Positions 54,020 through 62,904 of a stretch of 64,000 bases of DNA are shown piece after piece. Position 1 is the stretch's first letter. The number at the start of each line of letters is the position of its first letter. This DNA comes from Pseudomonas matsuisoli (lineage in GTDB: Bacteria > Pseudomonadota > Gammaproteobacteria > Pseudomonadales > Pseudomonadaceae), in assembly GCF_014647635.1 (NCBI RefSeq), contig NZ_BMPO01000001.1:248001-312000 (forward strand), given 5' to 3'. The notes beneath the pieces are model-generated. The model saw only the letters and a program-made list of their open reading frames with translations, had not been told where the DNA came from and made no database searches. The position numbers and the translations under genes are program-made.

Positions 54020-55519
54020 TCAGCCACTAGGAAGCAGCGATGCCTTTTGCGAAGGCCGAATTGCGCGATACGCGGTCACCGCCACTACCGCAAAGGCCGC
54101 TAACAGTGTCAGCCCTGAAATCGGCTCGGTCAGGAACGGCAAGAAATCACCCCGACTACTCATTAGCCCACGACGCAAGTTGGTCTCGATGATCGGCCCA
54201 AGAATGAAGCCAAGCAGCAACGGCGTTGTCGGCAGGTTAGCCTTCTTCATCAGCCAACCAAGTACCCCGAATGCCAGCATGCAACCCACGTCGAACAGAC
54301 GGTTGTTGATCCCGTACGCTCCGATGACGCAAAGCATCATCACCACGGGCAACAAGATGTGCTTAGGCACCGACAGCACACGGACGAAGCCGCGCATGAA
54401 GCCAAAAAGTCCTAAGACCATCACCACATTCGCGATCACCAGCGCCGTGAAGATGCCGTAGACCAGCACACCTTGAGTCTCGAACAGCATCGGCCCCGGC
54501 GTGATGCCGTGGATCATGAAACCCGCCAGCAGGATAGCCGCAGTGTTGTCGCCCGGAATTCCCAGCGTCATGAGCGGTACGAGCGCGCCGCCCGTCGACG
54601 CGTTATTGGAGGATTCGCTCGCCACCAGACCGTCGGTAATGCCGGTGCCAAATTTCTCCGGGTGCTTCGAATACTTCTTCGCCGCGCCGTAAGCCAGAAT
54701 GTTGCACACCGCTCCGCCGAGCCCTGGCAGAATGCCGATCCCGGTTCCAATGACCGACGAGCGCAGCCAATTCAACGCGTGCGAGGCCCCTGCCCTGATT
54801 GAGAACCCCATCTGCCGCAGGTTGAAACCCACGGTCTTCATCGGCTTCTCGACCTTGCGCGACTCGGCGGCCTCCAGCACCTGGGAAACCGCGAACAGCC
54901 CGATCAACGCGGGCAACAACGAGATGCCGGCATCCAGTTCGCTCCAACCAAAGGTGAAACGCGGGAATGCGGTGATCGGCGCCATCCCAACGAACGCGAC
55001 GGTCAGTCCAAGGCCTGCGGCCACCAGCCCACGCGCCAAAGAATCTCCACTCAAGCCAGCCACGAGGGTGAGGGAAAACAACGCAATGGCGAAATATTCG
55101 TAAGGACCGAACTGCACCGCGACTTCGGCAAGCTTCGGTGCCACGAAGAACAGCACCAGCAAACTGAACATCCCGCCGAGAAACGAGCAGATGATGGAGA
55201 CCGACAACGCCTTGCCCGCCTCCCCTCGTTCAGCCATCGGGTGACCGTCGAAGGTCGTGGCAACGGAAGATGGCGTCCCCGGGATTTTTAGCAAAACCGC
55301 CGAGATCAACCCGCCGGAGGTTCCACCGATGTAGAGCCCCATCAACAGGGAAAGGCCGTCTACCGGCGACATGGCAAACGTCACCGGCAGGAACAGCGCA
55401 ACGCCCATCGTGACAGTGAGCCCCGGAATGGAGCCAATGATGATCCCCAACAACGTGCCGCCCGTGATCAGCAGCAGCGTTTGCAGGTTGAGTACGGAAA
55501 GAATGCCCTCGAGCAACAT
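54020..55519 (-). CDS. tctA: Tripartite tricarboxylate transporter large membrane protein TctA
   Basis: Main permease subunit of a TTT-family importer. 499 residues, about 12 hydrophobic helices, with the family motifs GSIPGLTVTMGVALFLPVTF and GIPGDNTAAILLAGFMIHGI, and the first repeat GIIIGSIPGLT near the N-terminus. It works with TctB and the periplasmic binder TctC. It is the last gene of tctCBA; the substrate is unknown because TTT systems carry many carboxylates. Confidence 0.96.
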   Translation of the reverse strand: MLLEGILSVLNLQTLLLITGGTLLGIIIGSIPGLTVTMGVALFLPVTFAMSPVDGLSLLMGLYIGGTSGGLISAVLLKIPGTPSSVATTFDGHPMAERGEAGKALSVSIICSFLGGMFSLLVLFFVAPKLAEVAVQFGPYEYFAIALFSLTLVAGLSGDSLARGLVAAGLGLTVAFVGMAPITAFPRFTFGWSELDAGISLLPALIGLFAVSQVLEAAESRKVEKPMKTVGFNLRQMGFSIRAGASHALNWLRSSVIGTGIGILPGLGGAVCNILAYGAAKKYSKHPEKFGTGITDGLVASESSNNASTGGALVPLMTLGIPGDNTAAILLAGFMIHGITPGPMLFETQGVLVYGIFTALVIANVVMVLGLFGFMRGFVRVLSVPKHILLPVVMMLCVIGAYGINNRLFDVGCMLAFGVLGWLMKKANLPTTPLLLGFILGPIIETNLRRGLMSSRGDFLPFLTEPISGLTLLAAFAVVAVTAYRAIRPSQKASLLPSG

Positions 55520-55532
55520 GAGCTACATCTCC

Positions 55533-56030
55533 TTAACCCAGCACGCCTGCCGGCAGGCTAATATCGAATACGTCCACGAAGAGGTAGTAGAGCGCGACGG
55601 CTGGCACTACCGAGGTGAGCGCAAACATCAGATAACGCCGCCGGTGCTGTTTGCACAGAATGAGTATCTGCAGAAAGACGTAGACGACCGACGAAATCAT
55701 GAAACCAACCGCGTCGAGTGCAGCCACGTAGCCCGCCATCAACACCACGCTCAGCGCTACGGCGCCGATTCCGCCCGTGGTCTGCTCACCTTCTGGCTTT
55801 GCGTCCGCAGGTACGTCCGAGGTCTTGCTGGCCGCGAATGCACCGCCGATCAACGCAAGTCCCACGAGCAGAAATAACACTGCAGTGAGCTTGGGTACGA
55901 AGGACGCACCGACGCCGATGGAACCGAAGTCCTTCACGTCCAGACTGGCCCAGAACAACAATGCTGAAAGCCCGAGCGAAATGACGCCGGTCAGGACATC
56001 GAGGCGCTGAGCCCCTTTCGAAAGCATCAT
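55533..56030 (-). CDS. tctB: Tripartite tricarboxylate transporter small membrane protein TctB
   Basis: 165 residues with four predicted helices (LDVLTGVISLGLSALLFWAS; FVPKLTAVLFLLVGLALIGG; IGAVALSVVLMAGYVAALDA; YLMFALTSVVPAVALYYLFV), the usual TctB topology. The ATG at 56030 is 7 bp from GGAGG, which is better than an upstream in-frame start at 56045. Gap of 13 bp to tctA. Confidence 0.9.
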   Translation of the reverse strand: MMLSKGAQRLDVLTGVISLGLSALLFWASLDVKDFGSIGVGASFVPKLTAVLFLLVGLALIGGAFAASKTSDVPADAKPEGEQTTGGIGAVALSVVLMAGYVAALDAVGFMISSVVYVFLQILILCKQHRRRYLMFALTSVVPAVALYYLFVDVFDISLPAGVLG

Positions 56031-56086
56031 GAGAACCCCTCCCACACGCCGCCGTGGCCGCCGACGCAGCCACGGGCACGATCGAA

Positions 56087-57052
56087 TCAGTTGGCCGTGA
56101 ACAGCGCTTTGTACTGCTCGAGCGCCTGGTACTGTTTGTTCGCGTACTGCGTGGCCTCGTCAGGCCCCATATAGGTTGGGGTCAAATAGAACTTGCTGGC
56201 CTCAGCTTGATATTCCGGGTTCTCGACCACCTTCTTCACGGCTGCCGAAAAGGTCTGCACGACGTCCGCGGGCGTGCCTTTCGGCATGGCGAAGTAGAAG
56301 AACTTGTTGAGTTCCAGCGGATAGCCCTGCTCCGCAGTAGTCGGCACATCCGGAATCAGCGGATTACGCTCAGGCGAGAGCAACCCAAGGTTGATGAAAT
56401 CGCCGGACGTGAAGTAGTCCTTGGAAATACCGTATTGAAGGTTCGCCAACCCAATCTTGTGGCCACGCAGCGCGACGATCTTCGCCGCATTACCGCCCAC
56501 ATCGACGAGCGTAAATTCAGCGCCGAGCTGCTGCTCCAGTGCGGCACCCACGAGGTGCGGATAGCCGCCCGTCAACATGCCGAATTCGACGTCACCCGGA
56601 TTGGCCTTGGCGTATTCGACCATCTCCTTCATCGTCTTGTAGGGCGCGTCTTTATGCGTCACAAGCACCGTGGTGTTATCCACCAGCGCCACGGCGACCA
56701 TCTGGAACGCGTCCAATCCAAAATCCACCAGCCCGGCAAGCTTCGGCACCATGCCTTCGCCATGGAAGAACAGCGCCGTGTAGCCATCCGGTTTGGCCGA
56801 CATCACCCGCCGCATGCCGATGGTGCCGCCGCCCCCATCCACATTGACGACCGCGAGCGATTGCCCCAGCTCTTTCTCCAGGTATTTGTTAAACAGGCGC
56901 GCGTTGACGTCGGTATCGCCACCCGGCGCGATCGGCAACACCACTTGAACCGGCTTACTCGGATAATCGACCGCCTGTGCCGCAACCGGTGCAGCGATGG
57001 CCGTGGTCAACATCAGGGCTTTCATCAATGTGCGGAGGGGTGAGAGGTGCAT
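56087..57052 (-). CDS. tctC: Tripartite tricarboxylate transporter substrate-binding protein TctC
   Basis: Periplasmic receptor of the TTT system. 321 residues with a signal peptide (MKALMLTTAIAAPVAAQA) and the Bug/TctC fold (YPSKPVQVVLPIAPGGDTDV, GGGTIGMRRVMSAKPDGYT). The APGGDTD loop is the conserved carboxylate-binding region. It is first in the operon. The usual partners tctDE (two-component system) and an outer-membrane porin are absent nearby. Confidence 0.95.
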   Translation of the reverse strand: MHLSPLRTLMKALMLTTAIAAPVAAQAVDYPSKPVQVVLPIAPGGDTDVNARLFNKYLEKELGQSLAVVNVDGGGGTIGMRRVMSAKPDGYTALFFHGEGMVPKLAGLVDFGLDAFQMVAVALVDNTTVLVTHKDAPYKTMKEMVEYAKANPGDVEFGMLTGGYPHLVGAALEQQLGAEFTLVDVGGNAAKIVALRGHKIGLANLQYGISKDYFTSGDFINLGLLSPERNPLIPDVPTTAEQGYPLELNKFFYFAMPKGTPADVVQTFSAAVKKVVENPEYQAEASKFYLTPTYMGPDEATQYANKQYQALEQYKALFTAN

Positions 57053-57543
57053 GTCGTTCTCCTTGTTATTGTCGATAGCAAACAGCTCGCCCTGGCCAAT
57101 GCCGGACGTATATGGGAATCAGAACGGGAATACGGAAACGTCAGTGCGTCCAACGGCAGTCGTGACATCGGCATCACGATGTGGCGGGCAGCGGAACGTA
57201 CTGAGGTAAATGGACGGAAATGAGGTCGTCATAGGGTACAAGCGACGAGAGATCGCATCAGGCATAAGGACTCCGGATTGTTATTGTAGGAGTGGATATG
57301 ATTGCGCTGTCATACGACAAGCTAGAGGAACAATTCGGCGCGCGCAACCCTTCGTATTGGAAAATAACGATCGGGGAGGCTCTAGGCCGCGGAATCCTTG
57401 GCGCGCTTCACTGACGAAGGCTTGAAAGCGGCGAGAACTTGTCTGACAAGATCGATAGATCTTTCGCTTAGATTTAAAAGTGTTGCGAGTCGAGCACTCT
57501 ATGAATCCGCGGGTTGCACTCGCCCTACGACATCCGCGTCACC

Positions 57544-57616
57544 GTAGCGCGGGTGACAACCCGCATACTCGGATCTCCGTCGAAACGTAAAAAGCCGCGC
57601 GGTTCACCCATCCTAC
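57544..57616. repeat. REPIN, GTAGCGCGGGTGACAACCCGC type
   Basis: Left GTAGCGCGGGTGACAACCCG, right a mutated GCGCGGTTCACCCATCCTAC, inverted. Same family as the RAYT-flanking elements but with decay on the right arm. Confidence 0.82.
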
Positions 57617-57670
57617 GCGGGCCTACGCCTGGGCGATTCAGCCGCACGTTTTATTCCCAAGCACAAAAAA

Positions 57671-57710
57671 GCGGGTTGCACCACACCCCGTAGGGCGGGT
57701 GCAACCCGCG
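57671..57710. repeat. Back-to-back REP units before the fliT stop
   Basis: GCGGGTTGCACCACACCCCG then GTAGGGCGGGTGCAACCCGC. The opposite arrangement to a standard REPIN. It ends 23 bp from the fliT stop and could serve as the 3' end of the fliDST transcripts. Confidence 0.7.
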
Positions 57711-57732
57711 AAGAAAGTATCTTAGGAAGCGC

Positions 57733-58050
57733 TCAACCGAACAGCTGATACACCTTGGCATTCTGACGCGCGCGATTAAGATTACCCAACTCCGCACCGG
57801 CCTCGTCGCGATGTTTCTTGCAGGTGTTCACCGCTAGTGCATAAAGCTCGAGCAGGCTTTCCAAGTTCGCACGCAGCAGCTGCTCTTCGCCCTTCTCTAC
57901 CGCCTCAGCCATCGCCAAATCGACCAGCATGCGGCAATCCAAATCCAGTACCGAGATCTTTTCCCAATCCTGCTGAATCAACGCGACCGCCAGTTCATTA
58001 CGAATGGAGCCAAGGCGTTCGACAGCGGTTTCTTTCATAGCAGTATTCAT
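57733..58050 (-). CDS. fliT: FliT-like flagellar chaperone
   Basis: A 105-residue, wholly helical protein (ERLGSIRNELAVALIQQDWE, LRANLESLLELYALAVNTCK) in the position of fliT, after fliD and fliS. FliT is the chaperone of the cap protein FliD. The start at 58050 has AGGAG 7-8 bp upstream; the second Met at 58038 does not. Sequence similarity in this family is low, so the name rests partly on context. Confidence 0.8.
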   Translation of the reverse strand: MNTAMKETAVERLGSIRNELAVALIQQDWEKISVLDLDCRMLVDLAMAEAVEKGEEQLLRANLESLLELYALAVNTCKKHRDEAGAELGNLNRARQNAKVYQLFG

Positions 58051-58067
58051 CAGCGGGCTCCTGGAAC

Positions 58068-58448
58068 TCAGGGCGCAATCGCGTCCCAGCCGGACTTGAT
58101 TTCACGCAGCAGGGTAGCGACTTCGTCGAGGCAGGCCACGTCATCGTTCAGGTTGGCTTCGGTGAGCTTGCCGGTCATGTACTCGTACAGGCTGTAGAGG
58201 TTTTGAGCGATATCGCCGCCCTTCTCCAAATCCAGCGCCGCGCGTAGACCACCGACAATGCCGATGGCTTTACCAATCAATTCACCCTTCTCAGCCACCC
58301 AACCGCGCTCGATAGCACCACGAGCCTGCGCAACGCGCGTAAGGCCACCGTCGAACAACATTTGAATGAGCTGATGCGGGCTGGCTTCCAATGCCTTGGC
58401 CTGGTGGTTCACGTTTTGGTACTGGCGCATGGCTTTGAAAGCATTCAT
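58068..58448 (-). CDS. fliS: Flagellin chaperone FliS
   Basis: Binds the flagellin C-terminus before export. 126 residues, four-helix bundle, with the family N-terminus (MNAFKAMRQYQNVNHQAKAL) and EASPHQLIQMLFDGGLTRVA. The start at 58448 is the family start; five further codons upstream are not used. Gap of 17 bp to fliT. Confidence 0.96.
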   Translation of the reverse strand: MNAFKAMRQYQNVNHQAKALEASPHQLIQMLFDGGLTRVAQARGAIERGWVAEKGELIGKAIGIVGGLRAALDLEKGGDIAQNLYSLYEYMTGKLTEANLNDDVACLDEVATLLREIKSGWDAIAP

Positions 58449-58529
58449 GACTGGGGCTCGCAATGGAGTGATTTCAGATACTTAAGTTAACGGCTCACAA
58501 TGTGAAAACTTGAGGCCGAATCAGCGAAA

Positions 58530-59984
58530 TCAAGACCCTACGACACCTGGCAGGCTCGCCAACGCACCCGCTAGGCTGTTGCTGGTAGAGCTCATCTGCC
58601 CCACGAGCGAATCCATCGCGTTGAACTGGGCCAGCAGCCGCGTCTGCAGCCTATCCATACGCAACGTAAGTGCTTCGTTCTGCTTGTCGATGGACTTGAT
58701 CGTGCCGTTCAGGCCACTGATCCGCGTTTCGAGAATGCCGCCCGTTTGGGTGTAGACATCGAGCTTGCTGTTCATTCGGCTCATGAGGCCGTTGTCGCCG
58801 GTGAAGAACCCCGCTACGCCTTCGAAATTCGTATCAAGCGCTTTGGTCAGCTTCGTATCATCGATGACGAGCTTGCCGTCTTTACCCGTGGTGATTCCGA
58901 GATCGGCCAAGATGCGGACGCTTCCATCACCACCAGGCTGGGCATTGCCCAATTCGGTGCGCATCGTTGAAAGCAATTGGCGAACACCCGAATCGCCTAC
59001 AAGCGCACCCGCAATAGGTGATTTGTCATCACCCACCTTGGTGACCTGCGTTTGTGTGCTGGTAGTGGTGATCAGGCTGTTGTACGCATCGACGAACTTC
59101 TTAATGTTCGTCTTCACGCCTGCCTTGTCTTCCGCGACAGTCAGCGTAATCGGCTTGTCCGTCGTGGTCGACGCGCCGTTAACTGTTGTAGTTACCGTCG
59201 TCGGCGCGGTAAGGGTGAGCGTTACGCCTTCAATTGCGTTATCTACCGTGTTGCTCGCACTCTGCAATTCAAGCCCATTGATGCTGAACTTAGCATTGGA
59301 CGCCATGGAGATGTACTGGGCGCCGTTGGACGCGATGTTGCTCGTGCTGCCCTCAGGCCTGGCGGCGACATCCAGCTTCGCCAGATCTCCTGCGCCGGCT
59401 AACGTAATATCCTTGCCATCACCCATCTTGCTAGACGTCAGCATCAAGCGAGACTGATTGGTCGACGGATCGGTCACGACCGTAGCCGTGATGCCTTCAT
59501 CCTTGAGCTGAGCATTGATCGCCGCACTAACATCACTGAGCGAAGACGCTTTATCCGTTCGCAGGGAGACGGTCTTGAGTGCATCGCCGCCAAGGCTGAT
59601 GGTGAGTGAGCCGCCGGCGGCAAAGGTGTTTTCCTTGTCGAGAGGAGCGGACGCAACCGAACTCGCCGTTGCGAGGCTGGTAACAGAAAGCTTGTAGCTG
59701 CCCTGCGCAGCGGTTGTCGACGCCGTAGCGGATACGAGCGTGCTATCCGAAGACGTAGCGGTGCGGCCCTGAAACAATTTTGCGCTGTTCAGATCCTTCA
59801 TCACCGTCTGCAGGTTTGCGATGCCCGATTTCAGCGAACCGAGACCCGAGATCTGCGCGGTCGTCTTGGTCTGCAACTTCGACAACTGGTCGGCCTTCGG
59901 CGCTTTTTCCGCGTTTACCATCGCCGTAACGATGCCGCTGATATCCAGCCCCGAGTTGAATCCACTAATCGTAGTAACAGCCAT
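58530..59984 (-). CDS. fliD: Flagellar cap protein FliD
   Basis: Caps the filament and inserts flagellin monomers. 484 residues: the N-terminal FliD domain (TISGFNSGLDISGIVTAMVN), a variable Ser/Thr-rich middle that is surface exposed, and the C-terminal FliD domain (NTNFEGVAGFFTGDNGLMSR, LRMDRLQTRLLAQFNAMDSL). It is 71 bp after flaG. Confidence 0.96.
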   Translation of the reverse strand: MAVTTISGFNSGLDISGIVTAMVNAEKAPKADQLSKLQTKTTAQISGLGSLKSGIANLQTVMKDLNSAKLFQGRTATSSDSTLVSATASTTAAQGSYKLSVTSLATASSVASAPLDKENTFAAGGSLTISLGGDALKTVSLRTDKASSLSDVSAAINAQLKDEGITATVVTDPSTNQSRLMLTSSKMGDGKDITLAGAGDLAKLDVAARPEGSTSNIASNGAQYISMASNAKFSINGLELQSASNTVDNAIEGVTLTLTAPTTVTTTVNGASTTTDKPITLTVAEDKAGVKTNIKKFVDAYNSLITTTSTQTQVTKVGDDKSPIAGALVGDSGVRQLLSTMRTELGNAQPGGDGSVRILADLGITTGKDGKLVIDDTKLTKALDTNFEGVAGFFTGDNGLMSRMNSKLDVYTQTGGILETRISGLNGTIKSIDKQNEALTLRMDRLQTRLLAQFNAMDSLVGQMSSTSNSLAGALASLPGVVGS

Positions 59985-60035
59985 GACGTAAACCTCGTCA
60001 GTTCATTGACAGCTCAGCCCAGTATGGGGACTTAT

Positions 60036-60050
60036 ACAAAACGCGTGCCG
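60036..60050 (-). promoter_or_regulatory. Candidate sigma-54 promoter of fliD
   Basis: Minus strand CGGCACGCGTTTTGT: the -24 box is near consensus (C for T first) but the -12 box reads TTGT instead of TTGC, so the nearly invariant C is lost. It lies 52 bp before fliD, the usual distance. fliDS is a FleQ/RpoN target in P. aeruginosa, which keeps the candidate alive. Confidence 0.4.
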
Positions 60051-60055
60051 TCTGG

Positions 60056-60427
60056 TTATGCTTTTGCTTGAAACAGCAAGCTGCGTGCTTCCTGTAACCG
60101 CTGCGCCAATTTGAGCGCTTCCTCGGACGGCATCTGGCGAATGACTTCGCCGGTGCTGGAGTCCGTCACCTTGACGACGACCTTGCCGCTGTCGTCATCC
60201 AGGGAGAATTTCAAATCACGGCGAATGCTCTGGGTGAAGGCCTCGACATTGGAGACCACCTCTTCCAATTCACTTGTAGATGAGTCTCGAACATCTTCGG
60301 CAGGCGTGGGCGTACTCGTCGCCAGCGGCGTAGCAGGCTGCGGACGACGCTCGGAAACCGCACCTTCTCTGCTCGACAGACGACCAGCAGGGATCGGACC
60401 TTGCTGATTGATTGACGTGATGTCCAT
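60056..60427 (-). CDS. flaG: Flagellar protein FlaG
   Basis: Affects filament length in polar flagellates. 123 residues: a low-complexity N-terminus (MDITSINQQGPIPAGRLSSR) and the conserved C-terminal FlaG domain (LKFSLDDDSGKVVVKVTDSS, TGEVIRQMPSEEALKLAQRL). It lies 75 bp after fliC, between fliC and fliD as is usual. Confidence 0.93.
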   Translation of the reverse strand: MDITSINQQGPIPAGRLSSREGAVSERRPQPATPLATSTPTPAEDVRDSSTSELEEVVSNVEAFTQSIRRDLKFSLDDDSGKVVVKVTDSSTGEVIRQMPSEEALKLAQRLQEARSLLFQAKA

Positions 60428-60451
60428 GGTTTTGACCTCTCAACGAAGAAC

Positions 60452-60478
60452 GGGGCGAAGCGCGAACGCTTCCCCCCG
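60452..60478 (-). terminator. Hairpin between fliC and flaG
   Basis: On the minus strand GGGGGAAGCG-TTCG-CGCTTCGCCCC folds into a stem of about ten pairs with a stable TTCG loop, followed by GTTCTTCGTT. Probably ends most fliC transcripts, with some read-through to flaG. Confidence 0.7.
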
Positions 60479-60502
60479 TGAGTCACACTAGCTTCGTACC
60501 GA

Positions 60503-61702
60503 TTAACGCAGCAAGCTGAGAACAGACTGTGGCAACTGGTTGGCCTGAGCCAGGATCGCAGTGCCTGCCTGTTGCAGCACTTGGTTCTTGGTCATGTTGG
60601 CCGTTTCAGCGGCGAAGTCGGTGTCAGTGATGCGGCCTTTAGCAGCCGATACGTTCTCGCTGATGTTCTGCAGGTTGGCGATGGTGTTGTCGAAGCGGTT
60701 TTGAACCGCACCGAGGTCAGCGCGCTGCGAGTCGATCTGTTTGATAGCGTCGTCGATAACCAGAACAGCGGATTGCGCGCCAGCTGCGTTGCTGATGTCG
60801 ATACCTTTGACGTTGTTCGCGTTATCGGTGGCATCAACCGCGTCGGTGCCCATGGTAATCGCTGCGAAGGTAACACCTGGGTCATTGTCGCCAGCAGTGA
60901 ATGCGCCAATGGACTTGACCGCAGCAGCCATGTCATCGCCACTTTTGCCATTCGACTTGGAGATGATCTGGTACGCGCCTTCTTTGTCTTTCTGGACGCT
61001 GAAGCCCAGGTTGGCATCGTTCAACGCAGCGGCAATACGCTCGTTCGCCATGTCGACGCTGTCGCCATCTTTGAACGTTACGTCGATGGTCTTCGTAGTG
61101 TCGTCGTCCAAGGTAACTTCGATCGTACCCGAACCTGCTTTCACACCATCCGCAGCAGTGGCTTCAGTGAATTCGGTTTTGAAGTAGTTACCCTTCAGCG
61201 AGTCAGCAGCAGCCGAGTCGACACCTACGCTGATGATTTCGTTAGCAGCAGAACCTACTTGGAAGCTGGTAGTACCGAAAGAGCCATCCAGAAGTTTGCG
61301 GCCACCGAACGTAGTGGTGTTGCTGATACGGTCAAGTTCTTGCTTCAGCTGGTTAACTTCGGAGTTCAGGGCAGTACGCTCTGAATCACTGTTAGAACCG
61401 TTAGCCGACTGCAGAGACAGGTCACGCATACGCTGCAGGATGTTGGTGGACTGCTGCAGAGCGCCTTCAGCAGTTTGGGCGAGCGAGATACCATCGTTGG
61501 CGTTCTTCACCGCAACACCAAGGCCGTTGACCTGGCTGGTCAGACGGTTGGCGATCTGCAGGCCCGCTGCGTCATCCTTGGCACTGTTGATACGGCTGCC
61601 TGTAGAAAGCTTTTGCAGCGAAGTATTCAGAGAAGCAGAAGAGTTGTTCAGGTTGCGCTGAGTGTTCAGGGAAGCAACGTTGGTGTTTACGGTAAGAGCC
61701 AT
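60503..61702 (-). CDS. fliC: Flagellin
   Basis: Filament subunit. 399 residues: the conserved N-terminal D0/D1 region ([40 protein letters not shown]), a variable central D2/D3 region (about 175-310), and the conserved C-terminal D1/D0 ([40 protein letters not shown]). The start at 61702 has GGAGG 8-9 bp upstream; the longer frame is leader. A strong sigma-28 promoter is 97 bp upstream. FliS (at 58068) should chaperone it. Confidence 0.98.
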   Translation of the reverse strand: MALTVNTNVASLNTQRNLNNSSASLNTSLQKLSTGSRINSAKDDAAGLQIANRLTSQVNGLGVAVKNANDGISLAQTAEGALQQSTNILQRMRDLSLQSANGSNSDSERTALNSEVNQLKQELDRISNTTTFGGRKLLDGSFGTTSFQVGSAANEIISVGVDSAAADSLKGNYFKTEFTEATAADGVKAGSGTIEVTLDDDTTKTIDVTFKDGDSVDMANERIAAALNDANLGFSVQKDKEGAYQIISKSNGKSGDDMAAAVKSIGAFTAGDNDPGVTFAAITMGTDAVDATDNANNVKGIDISNAAGAQSAVLVIDDAIKQIDSQRADLGAVQNRFDNTIANLQNISENVSAAKGRITDTDFAAETANMTKNQVLQQAGTAILAQANQLPQSVLSLLR

Positions 61703-61798
61703 GATGTTGTCCTCCGAAGGACGGTAATGTTTGCCTGAGCTTGCGACCTCGGGGAGGGACATTGCCCAGGCACCCATGAAGTTCGCATTCGAGATTTG

Positions 61799-61824
61799 TA
61801 TCGGCGCCTTGACAGAAAGCTTTA
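61799..61824 (-). promoter_or_regulatory. Sigma-28 (FliA) promoter of fliC
   Basis: Minus strand TAAAGCTT, 11 bp, GCCGATA. Seven of eight bases match the -35 (TAAAGTTT) and the -10 core GCCGATA is perfect, with the canonical 11-bp spacing. Establishes fliC as a FliA-dependent late gene. Confidence 0.93.
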
Positions 61825-61959
61825 GGGCTGGATTTCAAAATTTTCCGCTTTGCCCATCTTTCGCTTGTAAATCGCTCACGCAACTTACACACCGCTACTT
61901 CCCAGCCACCGCAAACGGCGCTGTTACCTAACTTATCGGAGGCGTTTTCAAAAACTTTA

Positions 61960-62029
61960 GTAGCGCGGGTGATAACCCGCATGCCCCAATCTTCCGCCAA
62001 ACAAAGGCCGCGGGTTCCACCCGCCCTAC
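61960..62029. repeat. REPIN left of RAYT, first
   Basis: GTAGCGCGGGTGATAACCCG on the left and GCGGGTTCCACCCGCCCTAC on the right, inverted about a short spacer of about 26 bp. Confidence 0.9.
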
Positions 62030-62071
62030 AGACAGCTTTCGCTCCGAATACCCCATAAAACCGCCAACCCC

Positions 62072-62142
62072 GTAGCGCGGGTGATAACCCGCACGCCCTA
62101 ATCTCCCGCCGAACACAAAGCCGCGGGTTTTACCCGCCCTAC
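62072..62142. repeat. REPIN left of RAYT, second
   Basis: GTAGCGCGGGTGATAACCCG on the left and GCGGGTTTTACCCGCCCTAC on the right. Nearly identical to the first, 42 bp away; the two share outer arms but differ in the spacer. Confidence 0.9.
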
Positions 62143-62241
62143 GGCAACGCACGTTTTTTCTCGAAGCCGTGAACTGAACGCGGGCGGCGCCCCGGCAAGG
62201 ACGGCATTCTCTCTGCCCATACACACGCAAAGGATTGCACG

Positions 62242-62784
62242 ATGCCCCGCTATCGACGCGTTCGGGTCCCCGGTGGAACGTACTTTTTTACGGTGGTCAC
62301 GGAGGGTCGCCAACCGATACTCACGAACGTCGACGTACGCCATGCTCTGCGAGATGCGATAACCCTCGTTCGCAAAGAGCGACCATTTCGTATTGAGGGA
62401 TGGGTATTGATGCCCGACCACATGCACGCTATCTGGACCTTGCCGCCTGATGATGCAGACTTCGCGGATCGTTGGCGGCGCATTAAAGCCCATGTCACGC
62501 GTCAATGCGGTGAACGCTACGTGCAGCCCGATCGATTAACGTCTTACAGAGCGAACAAAGGCCATGGCACGTTGTGGCAGCACCGGTATTGGGAGCATTT
62601 GATCAGGGATGAACGCGATATGCGGGAGCATCTGGATTATCTGCATGGCAACCCGGTGAAGCACGGGTATGCGGATCGCGTTCGCGATTGGCCTTGGTCG
62701 ACGTTTCGCCGTTATGTGCGCGAGGGCGTCTACGCCGAAGGTTGGGGCGGCGGTGAGCAAACGGTGGATGCGAAAAGGGAGTAG
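62242..62784 (+). mobile_element. REP-associated tyrosine transposase (RAYT, Y1 HUH family)
   Basis: A 180-residue single-domain Y1 transposase, encoded by one intact gene. The HUH metal motif is MPDHMHAIW with His60 and His62, and a conserved basic N-terminus precedes it (MPRYRRVRVPGGTYFFTVVT). A candidate nucleophile Tyr lies in the C-terminal helix segment EHLDYLHGNPVKHGY. RAYTs are domesticated relatives of IS200/IS605 transposases that bind and cut REP palindromes. Two REPINs lie on the left and a REP plus a REPIN on the right, all matching the GTAGCGCGGGT family. It sits between fliC and flgL. It carries no terminal inverted repeat or target duplication of its own. Confidence 0.93.
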
Positions 62785-62841
62785 GTCGGCTTGTTCAGCG
62801 CGCGGTAACCAGCATTTCTGTATCCGATCCGGCGTAGAAAA

Positions 62842-62864
62842 GCCGCGGGTTTTACCCGCCCTAC
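62842..62864. repeat. Single REP right of RAYT
   Basis: GCCGCGGGTTTTACCCGCCCTAC, a lone right-type unit 58 bp after the RAYT stop. It could be the transcription end of the RAYT gene. Confidence 0.85.
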
Positions 62865-62904
62865 AGATGGCCAAAATCAAGCTATGAACACTGGAGTTTG
62901 CCCA

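Larger units (their letters stand above)
57053..57732. other. Intergenic region between fliT and tctC
   Basis: About 680 bp. The first 400 bp upstream of tctC show lower repeat content and should hold the tctC promoter and operator, but no site could be identified with confidence. From about 57507 there are three REP clusters: a solo unit (57507-57528), a REPIN (57544-57616) and a back-to-back pair (57671-57710). Small open frames here have no ribosome site or coding character. Confidence 0.8.
61703..62241. other. Intergenic region between fliC and the RAYT gene
   Basis: About 540 bp. It contains the fliC leader and sigma-28 promoter, then two REPINs (61960-62029 and 62072-62142) about 40 bp apart. 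No coding sequence is credible. Confidence 0.8.

Noticed and set aside
57210-57425. 71-residue open frame upstream of tctC
   Set aside because: No ribosome site, no recognisable motif, composition not like neighbouring genes.
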